Source: Anaerolineae bacterium
Lineage (GTDB): Bacteria; Chloroflexota; Anaerolineae; Aggregatilineales; Phototrophicaceae
Assembly (NCBI GenBank): GCA_022824365.1
Contig: JAJEAA010000018.1
Coordinates: 62,001 to 126,000, forward strand
Direction of reading: 5' to 3'
DNA: 64,000 bases
The position numbers and the translations under genes were made by a program. The notes beneath the pieces were generated by a model. It had not been told where the DNA came from. It ran no database searches and saw only the letters and a list, made by a program, of their open reading frames with translations. How positions within the stretch are numbered: position 1 is the first letter of the stretch; every line of letters begins with the position of its first letter. Of this stretch, positions 54,201-62,810 are shown piece by piece.

Positions 54201-56567
54201 TCACGGACGCCGCAAGGCAGGCGCGCCATTAATGCTACCGGCGACCCAACCGAAAGTACCATTGGCTGTCTGTACGCGCCACCAACGATAGCCTTCGTTC
54301 TCGTAGGGTCCGGCGAAGATGGCCACATAATCTCCGGCAACGGCTCCACCAACAATGCGGCTGGATGTCGTCGGCTGCTGGCGAATATTCAAATTTGGCA
54401 ATGTGACTCTAAGCTGCTCGCCCGGCGCATACTCGGAACCTATGATGACAGCTTCCGGGATCGGCGCGTCGGCCGGCGCCCTGACACCAAACTGCGGATT
54501 GCTGACAAGACCCGTGTCATCACTGACGATTCCGCTGTCTATCTCAACGGTAAACTGCTGCCCCTGCACAGTGAGAACAACCGCGCTGCGGTCAGGGAAC
54601 CAATGCGTCTCCTCCGCTGGCGCGCTGCCGATGAAGTTGGAGAGCTGATTGCCAGCGCCGTCATACAGAGCGAGAGGACCGCTGCCAGGACCGCCGGGAC
54701 GCCCAAGCGCGACGTATTGGCCGTTGGGAAGAAGGACGGCATCCTGCAGCCACAAACCACGCGCCGAGCCATCAAGGATGATTCGCTCATCCTGCAGGTT
54801 CCGGTTCACCGCGCCAATGATCACCCGGCCATCGGGACGCCTCCCGCTGACGGTGATGCTCTGTCCGTTCGGATTCCAAGTCGCGTAGTCGTAGCGGGCG
54901 ATCGGGGGCAAGTCATTGGCATAGAACGGATCTCGGGCCGCTGGCGCAATCGCGATTCCGTTTCGCCCTTCATCGGGCAGATGCAGATTCAAGAGAACGG
55001 TATTGTCTCCGCGAATTGGCGACCAATGTACAGCAACGGTCTTCCAATGATAGGGCGGTCCAGGTCGATTGACAATTTGACAGGGCGCATATCCCTCATG
55101 CGCGCAATCTCGAATGATCTGATATGCAGCGCCGTGTACCGGGTCATTAATTGGCTGCCAGAAAAAGACGCCGGCATGGCTGGTATCCATGCCCGGTGGC
55201 GGGTCAACCCGCAAGCTAAAATGCGTCCCGTCAGCGGACCAATCCAATTCAACAACACGATTCTTGTTCTGTTCGTAGCTGCCAATTTGGCTCCCATAAC
55301 CGGGATGGAATGGTTTATCTATCATTTCGATTTCTTGCGCGCCACCGATGGACCGGAAGCGTAATATGCCTTTGCTGTCGGTGCGAAGGAAACTATTGGA
55401 ATCAACCGGATTCTGCAGGAACAACCGTACGCCGCCGCCCAACTGGATATTCTCAAATGAAAAGACCTGCCCTGCCCCGACATCGTATTGATAGGCCGAT
55501 GCGCCGGTGATGTCGAAAGTAGTCGGCTGAGAAATCGGCGGTTGGATAGCCGGATTCAGCAAGTCGCTGCGGACTGCGACGGTTGGTTGGAAAAAGGTGG
55601 CGGAAGGACTTGGCGTCAAGGTTGGTCGGTCCAACTGTGATTGAGGCGTTTCGACCCCGGGCGTCGATACAACAGGCTCAACATTTGGCGCCGAGATGTC
55701 AACAGGCGCGGTTGATTCCGGCGGGGCTTCGGTGGTAAGGACGGGAGGCAAGGTCGGGATAGCCGTCCAGGTCGGCGGCAGCGTCGGTCGCGGCAGCGGC
55801 GTCGCCAGCAGTTCCGCCACTTCGGTCGGATTGAATGTGGGCAGCGGCGTAAAGCTTGGAAGCGAGAGTATGACGATTTCCTCGCCTTCGGTCGATGTAG
55901 CCGTAGGTGATGGCTCTTCAAGAACCTGCGGCAGACTCTCCGGCGGAGTGTGGGTGGCAGTGGGCGTTACTGATGGCGCGTCGGTTTCGAACTCTATGCG
56001 AGTCGGCGTCGGCTCAATGGTTTCGGTAGGCGGGAGTGTGACTGTCGCCGTCGGCTCCGGTGTATTCGTATCCGTCGGCAGATCCGTGTTGGTTGCGGTC
56101 AATGTGATGGGCCTGTCGGTTGCTGTGTTAGTGACAGTAGACGTCGAGGTATCTGTTGCCGTCAGCGTTTGAGTCGCCGTCGGTGTGTCCGTCACAGTAG
56201 GAGTACCTGTGACGGTCGGAGATGGCCTGTCTGTTGCAGGAGGCGTATCCGTCGCTGTTGGACTGTCCGTTACAGTGGCCGTAAGCGTCTCGGCTGGCGT
56301 TGGGGTTTCCGTATCTGTTGCCGTTGGCGCATCTGTCGCTGTGACAGTTGGAGTAAATGTGACCGATGGCAAAGCTGTTGCAGTCGACGTCGATATGGGC
56401 GACGCGGTCGCTATCATTGTCTCTGTCGGCAATTCCGTTGCGACGGTCGCCTGCGGCGCGCGCGTATCAATTGGCGCCAAGGTCAGCGTGACCTCGGGCC
56501 GACGCAAATTGCAGGCACACAAGCTCAGGGCCAGGGAAAGGAAAGCGAGCGCCCGGCGCATCAGCAA
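54201..56567 (-). CDS. Thr/Pro-rich lipoprotein with beta-propeller-like region and C-terminal SH3 domain
   Basis: Protein of 788 residues. TTG 56567 has GGAG 6 nt upstream; ATG 56561 is an alternative. The signal ends in a lipobox-like L-C-A-C, so it is probably lipid-anchored outside. Residues about 45-240 are a Thr/Pro/Ala/Asp-rich low-complexity stalk of short TATxT-like units. Residues about 330-690 are beta-rich, with segments such as VVELDWSADGTHFSLRVDPP and RYDYATWNPNGQSITVSGRR like WD40/TolB propellers. The C-terminus is a bacterial SH3 domain (PNLNIRQQPTTSSRIVGGA then WWRVQTANGTFGWVAGS). Such proteins are frequent in Chloroflexota and likely bind cell-wall material. The GT2 gene follows with overlap or close spacing. 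Confidence 0.8.
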   Translation of the reverse strand: MLMRRALAFLSLALSLCACNLRRPEVTLTLAPIDTRAPQATVATELPTETMIATASPISTSTATALPSVTFTPTVTATDAPTATDTETPTPAETLTATVTDSPTATDTPPATDRPSPTVTGTPTVTDTPTATQTLTATDTSTSTVTNTATDRPITLTATNTDLPTDTNTPEPTATVTLPPTETIEPTPTRIEFETDAPSVTPTATHTPPESLPQVLEEPSPTATSTEGEEIVILSLPSFTPLPTFNPTEVAELLATPLPRPTLPPTWTAIPTLPPVLTTEAPPESTAPVDISAPNVEPVVSTPGVETPQSQLDRPTLTPSPSATFFQPTVAVRSDLLNPAIQPPISQPTTFDITGASAYQYDVGAGQVFSFENIQLGGGVRLFLQNPVDSNSFLRTDSKGILRFRSIGGAQEIEMIDKPFHPGYGSQIGSYEQNKNRVVELDWSADGTHFSLRVDPPPGMDTSHAGVFFWQPINDPVHGAAYQIIRDCAHEGYAPCQIVNRPGPPYHWKTVAVHWSPIRGDNTVLLNLHLPDEGRNGIAIAPAARDPFYANDLPPIARYDYATWNPNGQSITVSGRRPDGRVIIGAVNRNLQDERIILDGSARGLWLQDAVLLPNGQYVALGRPGGPGSGPLALYDGAGNQLSNFIGSAPAEETHWFPDRSAVVLTVQGQQFTVEIDSGIVSDDTGLVSNPQFGVRAPADAPIPEAVIIGSEYAPGEQLRVTLPNLNIRQQPTTSSRIVGGAVAGDYVAIFAGPYENEGYRWWRVQTANGTFGWVAGSINGAPALRRP

Positions 56568-56735
56568 GAATTGCTCCGGAACCTAAGTTCAACCGCTATG
56601 AAATCTTAGCTGATTATATCAGGCGCGGGACGCATAACTTGACGCCAACAATACGGCTTGCAGGCGAATCTCAAAAGAGACCGGCGGGGCATTGTGTGAG
56701 GATAGGGACGGAGGCATATCCCCCGCCCCTCGTTG

Positions 56736-57173
56736 CTAGCTCTGTAGAAGAGCTTCCAATTCGGACGTCACTCGGGATTCATCAATGATCCCGAACCAAC
56801 GCCCTACAATTTCATCAGCAGAATTGACGAGCACATACTGCGCTTGAGCGGTAATGCCCAATCTGCGTCTTATGTCATTAAGCGATGAGTCGTCAATGTC
56901 AAGCACCACGAACTCGATGCGGCCGGCGAAGGTTTCATTTATCCCGCTCACGGCGGGCGCGTTTGCGCGGCAAGTCGGTCACCACGAAGCCCATGAATCG
57001 TAAAAGGTGAAACGCGGCGCGCTCGGCGCCTCGACGACGTCCCCAACCGACGACTCGGCGGGCGCCTCTCCTCCTGCGGAACCGCTGGTCAGAATCGACC
57101 GCAGTGCGGAACATCCGCTTAGCGCGATCAACCCAAGCAGGAGTATCGCGATCAATCTTGGAGTTGACTTCAT
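56736..57173 (-). CDS. Thioredoxin-like selenocysteine lipoprotein (UxxC)
   Basis: From ATG 57173 (GGGAGG 4-5 nt upstream) the frame encodes a lipoprotein signal (LIAILLLGLIALSGC, lipobox LSGC, lipidated C21). It then reads FYDSWASW, a TGA at 56981-56979, and continues PTCRANAPAV to a stop at 56736. With Sec at the TGA the motif is W-U65-P-T-C68, the thioredoxin W-C-x-x-C site with Sec as nucleophile. The C-terminal half (FVVLDIDDSSLNDIRRRLGI, YVLVNSADEIVGRWFG) has the thioredoxin/TlpA strand order, but the cis-Pro position is not Pro. The whole protein is 145 residues. Standard gene finders would give two fragments (57197-56979 and 56951-56736). It likely reduces or exchanges thiols outside the membrane. 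Confidence 0.82.
56943..56957 (-). promoter_or_regulatory. Candidate bacterial SECIS hairpin of the thioredoxin-like gene
   Basis: Starting 22 nt after the TGA, the mRNA reads CCCGC-CGUGA-GCGGG: five G-C pairs and a 5-nt loop with G in the second position. The loop begins 26 nt after the UGA, inside the known 16-37 nt window. The geometry is close to that of the other candidate at 252-270 (loop at 28 nt), although the sequences differ. Confidence 0.65.
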
Positions 57174-57329
57174 ACTACCTCCCATCATATTGCGCATGAC
57201 AAGGCAAGCCTAACAAGGACCGATAACAAAAGTCTTAAGCAATTCGTCCCAATGCTACATTGGGGATTATACAGCATGATCGTAGAACAGAATCCAAAGA
57301 ATGCTCAGGTCCCTGCGCTTAAGCAAACT

Positions 57330-58346
57330 TCAGGCGTCGGATCGGGCTGCCAGGTTCTCGGCATATTGCCGCTCCGCGCGCCTTCTGCGATAAGCCAAGG
57401 GCGGCGATATAGCGTCTGACTCAAAAGACTCTACGATCTCCGTCAGGTATTCAACGAGCGGCGTATACGTTATTCCCAGCTCCGTTTTGCCCAGATTGTT
57501 GTCCAGAGCGCTCATCCAGCGTTCGCGGAAAGGCGCGCAATCCGGAAGAAAGCCGTTGGACACGAGGGCGTTGCGGTCGGCGCTAAGCCATACCGCCTGA
57601 GTACCCATAATGGATGCGAGGATGTTGAGGAATTCCTGATGGCTGACGTGTTCATCCTGAGCGATGTTATAGGCTTTGCCTTTGCCCGCGCCGCTCTCAA
57701 TCAGGCGCAGGATGATGTCAACAACATCGAGGGCGTATACATGGTTCAAGGCGTAATTCGGCGTGCTGGGAACCAGGATCGGTCCCCCGTCTCGCAATCG
57801 CAAGTAATAGTTGAGCAGTCTGTGATAAGGATCGCGAGCGCTGTTGACCATCGGCAGGCGCAGCATCGTATAGGGAAAATCCGAGCGCGCGCCTTCCGCG
57901 ATCATGACATCCTCGGTTTCGCGCTTCTGCATGCCGTAAAGCCATTCTTCATAGTGATACGATGTTTCCGCCGGCGCTGGCATCAAGTCGCCTTCATAGT
58001 CGCTTTCGTAATACGGACGGCGTAATCCTTCACGCACGAGATACACTTGGCCGCTGCTGAGGGCGATGTAATGCTCGACGTTGTCGCGGAAGAGCTCGAT
58101 GGCAGTCAGCGCCTCATCCCGTCGATACAAGACAAAATCCACCACAACATCAAAGGATTTCGCCAGCAAGGCGCGCCGCATCTGCCTGTGATTCGTGCGG
58201 TCTACCGTCAGCCGGTGAATCGACCGCGGCAAATCCTCCGCCGTGATGCCACGATTCAACAAAGTGAGATCACAGCCCATCTGCGCCAGGCGCTGCGAAA
58301 GGTAATAACCCATATTTCTTGTGCCGCCAATGATGAGAATGCGCAT
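57330..58346 (-). CDS. NAD(P)-dependent epimerase/dehydratase (SDR)
   Basis: Protein of 338 residues. It begins MRILIIGGTRNMGYYLSQRL with an extended-SDR-like glycine motif (GGTRNMG). The active-site region is YIALSSGQVYL with YHYEEWLYGMQKRETE giving Tyr-x-x-x-Lys, and YTMLRLPMVNSARDPYHRLL follows. The atypical glycine motif is that of the isoflavone-reductase/RNA-binding-type SDR subgroup. It probably acts on a nucleotide sugar or is regulatory; the substrate is unknown. Confidence 0.82.
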   Translation of the reverse strand: MRILIIGGTRNMGYYLSQRLAQMGCDLTLLNRGITAEDLPRSIHRLTVDRTNHRQMRRALLAKSFDVVVDFVLYRRDEALTAIELFRDNVEHYIALSSGQVYLVREGLRRPYYESDYEGDLMPAPAETSYHYEEWLYGMQKRETEDVMIAEGARSDFPYTMLRLPMVNSARDPYHRLLNYYLRLRDGGPILVPSTPNYALNHVYALDVVDIILRLIESGAGKGKAYNIAQDEHVSHQEFLNILASIMGTQAVWLSADRNALVSNGFLPDCAPFRERWMSALDNNLGKTELGITYTPLVEYLTEIVESFESDAISPPLAYRRRRAERQYAENLAARSDA

Positions 58347-58425
58347 GATTTCTGCTTCCGGTCCAGAACACGGGGGATGAGATCTAATCCCGTATCATCC
58401 ACCATATTGTAGCAGCTATAACGCC

Positions 58426-58758
58426 TTAGAAACCTATCTCTACCGGCAAATGTACACGACGTGACGAGCGCTGCTTGCCTGGCGGCGGTTGAATGGAGGG
58501 ATCTGGAGTAAGCGTGAGGGTATCGGATTGTTGTTGATTGGTTAGGAGTTTAGCCGACATTGTCCGTTTGTCGGACATGGGAAAACTCTTTTCGGACAAA
58601 GTCGCGATTCGTCGGCCGGGCAGTTTTTTGCGCCGGCGGGGAAGGGTACGTTGATTGATGCTAGTAAGCAGGCGGACGGCGATGATGTCATCATGGATAT
58701 CGAGCAGGTTCATGGCGCGGCGTTTTTCACGGTCTGAGAAGTAGCTGGTTTTGGGCAT
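58426..58758 (-). CDS. Small basic protein, function unknown
   Basis: Protein of 110 residues from ATG 58758, preceded by GAGGA and a strong promoter at 58789-58816. It begins MPKTSYFSDREKRRAMNLLD, is rich in Lys/Arg (RRRKKLPGRR) and has no membrane segment or known motif. It could be a DNA- or RNA-associated protein, but that rests on charge alone. The longer frame starting at 58956 crosses the promoter and was rejected. Confidence 0.55.
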   Translation of the reverse strand: MPKTSYFSDREKRRAMNLLDIHDDIIAVRLLTSINQRTLPRRRKKLPGRRIATLSEKSFPMSDKRTMSAKLLTNQQQSDTLTLTPDPSIQPPPGKQRSSRRVHLPVEIGF

Positions 58759-58788
58759 GGCGGTCCTCAGTTGGTTGGGATTGGAGTC

Positions 58789-58816
58789 ATTATAGCACAG
58801 GTGTTCTGAAATGCAA
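58789..58816 (-). promoter_or_regulatory. Promoter of the small basic protein
   Basis: On the minus strand, TTGCAT (58816-58811), a 16-bp spacer ending TGTGC, and TATAAT (58794-58789). Confidence 0.7.
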
Positions 58817-58903
58817 GGACTGAAGGCGGCGATTTTGAGGCGCGGCAAAAATCGTGGACATACCGCTCGTTTCCTCCGCCCCCTGCCCCATCTCAGTAAT
58901 TCC

Positions 58904-59016
58904 AAGTTAGTCATGCGAAAATAACAGGTAGCGGATGTTGCAAGCGGGCGATCCAAGGATCGCCCCTACAGATTTCGCATAATGAAGATCACCGAACTTT
59001 TTCGCATGACTTACTT
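58904..59016. repeat. MITE-like element, 113 bp, with 18-bp terminal inverted repeats
   Basis: AAGTTAGTCATGCGAAAA (58904-58921) and, inverted, AAGTAAGTCATGCGAAAA (58999-59016): 17 of 18 identical. Inside is a perfect palindrome GGGCGATCC-AA-GGATCGCCC (58946-58965) followed by CCTACA, a type seen scattered in many bacterial genomes as REP-like repeats. No coding capacity. It explains part of the 450-base gap between the small basic gene and tRNA-Lys; the rest of the gap (59017-59152) shows nothing recognisable. Confidence 0.6.
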
Positions 59017-59152
59017 GCGCTTGCTTCTATGGCGAGCATCCCCAAATGAGGCACGGGGAGGTTTCATCGTTTTGAGGTCTCTCCCGCTCGGGGAGGGATT
59101 TGGTATGGGGGAAAACTCCACGCAATTCACCACTCCCGCGGTCATTTCGCCC

Positions 59153-59182
59153 TTGCCGCAGCATGTCGATTCTCGCTATAAT
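59153..59182 (+). promoter_or_regulatory. Promoter of tRNA-Lys
   Basis: TTGCCG (59153-59158), an 18-bp spacer and TATAAT (59177-59182), 27 bp before the tRNA. Confidence 0.7.
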
Positions 59183-59209
59183 TCGCCGTCGCAAAGTTGA
59201 TGGCAGAAG

Positions 59210-59283
59210 GGCCCTGTAGCTCAATTTGGCAGAGCAAGCGACTCTTAATCGTTAGGTTGAAGGTTCGAGTCCTTCCAGGGTCA
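59210..59283 (+). tRNA. trnK: tRNA-Lys (anticodon CTT)
   Basis: 74 nt: acceptor GGCCCTG pairs with CAGGGTC (one G-T), discriminator A. Anticodon loop CTCTTAA gives CTT, which reads AAG. D-loop TAGCTCAATTTGGCAGAGC and T-loop GGTTCGAGTCC are standard. A terminator follows at 59331. Confidence 0.95.
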
Positions 59284-59330
59284 TATACGTTCTACGCCGC
59301 ATCAAGCGCAGGATAGAATTACAGAAATAG

Positions 59331-59353
59331 AAGCCTCGATCAGAGGCTTTTTT
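59331..59353 (+). terminator. Rho-independent terminator after tRNA-Lys
   Basis: AAGCCTC-GATCA-GAGGCTT followed by a T-run: a 7-bp stem. Confidence 0.88.
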
Positions 59354-59387
59354 CATTGACGAGGCGTATCCGCTTGCCGCGTATTGA

Positions 59388-60335
59388 TCAGCCAATGGCG
59401 CGCTTCACGGCATCGCGGTAACCAAGCCTCATACGCGTGCTGACGTCCGCATCCGGCGCGGACATCTCGGCGCCATGATACATCCCGGGATAGACCTGCA
59501 GCTCGGTGGGAACACCGGCCGCCATCAGCCGTTGCGCATAAGCGATGTCCTCATCGCGAAAGAGATCCATCACGCCAACAGTGACGAAAGCGGGCGGCAG
59601 TCCGCTCACATCCTTCGCCCGCGCCGCCGCCGCGTAGGGCGATACATTTTCCGCGCCGTACTCATCGCCGAGGTACATCCGCCAAGCTTTCAGCGACAGC
59701 TCCCGGTTCCAGACTGTCGGATGCGTGATTTCATGGCCCGAAGGACTGTCATGCCTGTCGTCTATCATCGGGTAGATCAGCAACTGCAAGGCGAGATCGT
59801 GCCCGGCGTGGTCCCGGTTGTGCAGAGCAACCCCAGCGGTCAAGCCGCCACCGGCGCTCGCCCCGCCGACAGCTATTCGCTTCGAATCAACGCCGAGTTC
59901 CGCAGCGTTCTCCACCAGCCAGTTCAGCGCGCCAACACAATCGGCGACGCTCTCCTTGTAGGTGGATTCCGGAGCGAGCCGATAATCCACCGAGACAACG
60001 GTACAGCCGACATGCTCGGCGAAGCCAATGCCGTGCGGATCGTTGCGGCCGGAGCCGACGATGTAACCGCCGCCGTGAATCCAGAGCAAGCCCCCGCGCG
60101 GCGCCGGGCTTGGCGGCTGATAGATGACGACCGGGATATCGCCATCGGGTCCCGGCGTCGATGTTTCTTCAATGGCGACATCGGTCGGCGGCATGTCATC
60201 CGCCAGGGCGTCCCAGATGGGTTGGAACATCTCGCGCGCCAGTGGCGGATCGTCGCCGATGGCGGTCATGAGTTCGGCCGGGAAGAAGTCGAGGGCGTGG
60301 ACGATTTCGGGGTCTATTTGTTCGCGGAAGGACAT
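59388..60335 (-). CDS. HSL-family alpha/beta hydrolase (copy 1)
   Basis: Protein of 315 residues. The oxyanion motif is WIHGGGYIVGSGRNDPHG (HGGG) and the nucleophile elbow IAVGGASAGGGLTAG (GxSxG), with VDYRLAPESTYKESVADCVG between. The catalytic Asp/His are expected near TVGVMDLFRDEDIA and YPGMYHGAEMSA. This is the hormone-sensitive-lipase (family IV) esterase group, acting on short acyl esters. It and the next gene upstream are tandem copies of identical length. ATG 60335. Confidence 0.9.
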   Translation of the reverse strand: MSFREQIDPEIVHALDFFPAELMTAIGDDPPLAREMFQPIWDALADDMPPTDVAIEETSTPGPDGDIPVVIYQPPSPAPRGGLLWIHGGGYIVGSGRNDPHGIGFAEHVGCTVVSVDYRLAPESTYKESVADCVGALNWLVENAAELGVDSKRIAVGGASAGGGLTAGVALHNRDHAGHDLALQLLIYPMIDDRHDSPSGHEITHPTVWNRELSLKAWRMYLGDEYGAENVSPYAAAARAKDVSGLPPAFVTVGVMDLFRDEDIAYAQRLMAAGVPTELQVYPGMYHGAEMSAPDADVSTRMRLGYRDAVKRAIG

Positions 60336-60404
60336 AGAACGGCTCCGTCTGAATTAGGCATTACAATAAAGCTCTTGTAATAATTGCCCGCCAATACATC
60401 AAGG

Positions 60405-61352
60405 TCAACCGATGGCGCGTTTGAGGGCATCTAGGTAGCCCATGCGCATACGTTGGCTTACGCTGGCTGTCGGCACAAAACCTTCCCCACCGTGAAACAT
60501 GCCGGGAATGACCTGCAGTTCGGTCGGGATGCCGGCCGCCATCAGCCGCTGCGCGTAATCAATGTCTTCATCGCGGAAAAGGTCTTCCGTACCGACGGTA
60601 ACGAAGGCCGGAGGCAGTCCGCTCAAGTCAGTGGCGCGCGCCGCGGCGGCGTACGGCGAGACGCTTTCTGTGCCATATTCATCGCCGAGATACATCTTCC
60701 AGGCTTTGAGAGAGACATCACGATTCCATACGTTGGGATGCGTGACTTCGTAGCCCGACGGTGTCTCGTGGGTATCGTCAATCATCGGATAGACAAGCAA
60801 TTGAAATGCGATATTCGGTCCCTTGTTATCGCGGTTATAAAGCGCGAGCCCGGCAGTCAAGCCGCCACCAGCGCTGCCGCCGCCGATGGCAATGCGGCTG
60901 GTATCGACGCCGAGTTCGGCGGCGTTATCAAACATCCAATTCAAGCCGGCAAAGCAATCGGCGATGCTGGCTTTGTAGGTGAACTCTGGCGCCATGCGAT
61001 AGTCGACCGAGACGACGGTACAGCCCACATGGTCGGCGTAGCCAATGCCGTTAAGGTCTTCGCGGGCGGTGCCGACAATGTAGCCGCCTCCGTGAATCAT
61101 GAACAGTCCGGGTCGAGGGGCGGGAGCAGGCGGCTGATAAATGGCGATGGGAATGTCGCCGTCAGGACCGGGGATGCTGCGCTCTTCAATCGTGACCTCG
61201 GACGGCGGCAGCATCTCCGCCATAGCGGCCATCAGCGGTTCGAGCATGGCGCGGGCGGCCGGCGGGTCATCGCCAATGGCGGTGATCAATTCGGCTGGGA
61301 AGAGGTCGAGCGCGGGCACGAGTTCTGGGTCTACGCGGTCGATGAATGACAT
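60405..61352 (-). CDS. HSL-family alpha/beta hydrolase (copy 2)
   Basis: Protein of 315 residues, aligned end to end with copy 1 (for example EHVGCTVVSVDYRLAPE versus DHVGCTVVSVDYRMAPE). Motifs are MIHGGGYIVGTAREDLNG, IAIGGGSAGGGLTAG, TVGTEDLFRDEDIDYAQR and IPGMFHGGEGFV. Predicted family IV esterase. The intergenic gap between copies is 69 bp, so they are likely one transcript from a recent duplication. Confidence 0.9.
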   Translation of the reverse strand: MSFIDRVDPELVPALDLFPAELITAIGDDPPAARAMLEPLMAAMAEMLPPSEVTIEERSIPGPDGDIPIAIYQPPAPAPRPGLFMIHGGGYIVGTAREDLNGIGYADHVGCTVVSVDYRMAPEFTYKASIADCFAGLNWMFDNAAELGVDTSRIAIGGGSAGGGLTAGLALYNRDNKGPNIAFQLLVYPMIDDTHETPSGYEVTHPNVWNRDVSLKAWKMYLGDEYGTESVSPYAAAARATDLSGLPPAFVTVGTEDLFRDEDIDYAQRLMAAGIPTELQVIPGMFHGGEGFVPTASVSQRMRMGYLDALKRAIG

Positions 61353-61476
61353 GGGTTTGGCTCCTTAGATAAGAAAAGCAAGCGACGGCGGCAATTTCCG
61401 TTGATGGTTGAAGATTATCGCAGTTGGCAAAGCGTGGCAACTTTGTGAAAATAGTGTCGAGATGAAGGAGGCTGAA

Positions 61477-62802
61477 ATGCCAGTTATTGAGGTACTTTTG
61501 CAGGTTGCGCCACACATTGCTTTGGGCTTGGCTAGCGGTCAACTTGAGAGGGTGGGCGGCGTCATTCGCGATTCAACTAGCAAACAAGTTGTCGCCTGGC
61601 TGCGCGAAGGCGGCCAGATTCGGAATAATCCCGACCCTGCCAGCGCATTGCCGCGATTCCTGTTTCAGAGCATTTTGCGGTCAGCAAACTTGGCGAATAT
61701 CGGCGATGTCGCCCAGCAAGTCACAGCGCTCTCCAAATTGGCTGGCTCGCTAGGCGCCGCCAACAATGTACTTGGCTTGGTGAATGTCGCGGCAACAGCG
61801 CGTTCTCACCATCTTATCAATTTGCGTCTACAAGCGATTCAAAACATGGTGGGCGTTTCTGCTAGATTAGGAATGCTGCAATTCACGCTTTCCGGCTTCG
61901 GATTGTTGCTGATGCTCAAGCGATTCGCAGATATAGAAAAGCTTCTAGAAGGTGTTTATGAGCAGGTATCTCAAGCTGTCTCAGAACAGAATAAGCGCAG
62001 CCGCCAAGTCAACTTGAGAGCCGCGATTGACAGCGCCCACGTTGTGATCAATGCGGAAGACGGCCACTTCAAAGAAGCTATGGCCGCCAGTCTTGATTTT
62101 CTGCTCATAAACGCCCGCGAACATTGCTTGAGCGATTTTCAAGCCAAGTGGAAAATGTCAAACAAACAAGACATCGAGTTGGCGCAGAAATGCCTTTCAC
62201 AAGCCATGCACCTGGACGAAACAAGGATACGCGCTTTCCTGGAAGTAGGGCAAAACGATTTGGCAAGATCCATAATGGAGGAGCGGCTGAACCAATACAG
62301 AAGGGAAACTCAGGAATTCGTCGACATTCTGCTGGGGCATAAACACAAGCGCGCAGTCTACTTCCATGAGAACGTAAAGGATGGCGAATTACGCCGATAC
62401 TTGCTGATCGAACAATGGCTACGCGGCGAGGAAGATATACTTTGGGACATTGTCCTAGAACAGCGTAAGCAGTTTTGGAATGCCAGTGTGAAGAGCACCA
62501 TTGAGCCGGAAGGAGGAATTACCCTTCCTGGGAAACCTGCGCCTAAACCGCCTACACGACATTTGGACGCTCTCGACCAGGCAGAGGCCGCTGTCGAGAA
62601 TTTCCAACGATTTGAAGGCTTCGCCCTGGAATTGGACTCCATATCGCGGCTAGGCATTTCTATAAGGGAATGGGAGTCGCTGGAAAACACAGGGAATACT
62701 GTGTTCGTCAATGAAGAGAACGTCAAATTGGATGAGCACGACGACTTCGTTCTGTTGGTGGAGCGAGATTATCTTGAAAGTGCCAAACGGTTGAGCGCAT
62801 AG
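61477..62802 (+). CDS. Protein of unknown function, helical
   Basis: About 441 residues. ATG 61477 is chosen because AAGGAGG lies 5 nt upstream; ATGs at 61462 and 61408 come before or inside that site. I do not recognise the family. The N-terminus ([20 protein letters not shown]) is amphipathic. A hydrophobic segment ([20 protein letters not shown]) near residue 150 could enter the membrane. The remainder is strongly helical and charged ([40 protein letters not shown]). The codon and residue use looks less GC-biased than neighbours, hinting at a foreign origin. It precedes the enolase-superfamily gene by 8 bp. Confidence 0.65.
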   Translation: MPVIEVLLQVAPHIALGLASGQLERVGGVIRDSTSKQVVAWLREGGQIRNNPDPASALPRFLFQSILRSANLANIGDVAQQVTALSKLAGSLGAANNVLGLVNVAATARSHHLINLRLQAIQNMVGVSARLGMLQFTLSGFGLLLMLKRFADIEKLLEGVYEQVSQAVSEQNKRSRQVNLRAAIDSAHVVINAEDGHFKEAMAASLDFLLINAREHCLSDFQAKWKMSNKQDIELAQKCLSQAMHLDETRIRAFLEVGQNDLARSIMEERLNQYRRETQEFVDILLGHKHKRAVYFHENVKDGELRRYLLIEQWLRGEEDILWDIVLEQRKQFWNASVKSTIEPEGGITLPGKPAPKPPTRHLDALDQAEAAVENFQRFEGFALELDSISRLGISIREWESLENTGNTVFVNEENVKLDEHDDFVLLVERDYLESAKRLSA

Positions 62803-62810
62803 GGAAGCCC

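Noticed and set aside
59475-61349. Plus-strand frames of about 300 codons opposite both HSL-type esterases
   Set aside because: Mirror frames of the two paralogues; their similarity to each other is inherited from the duplicated genes on the minus strand.
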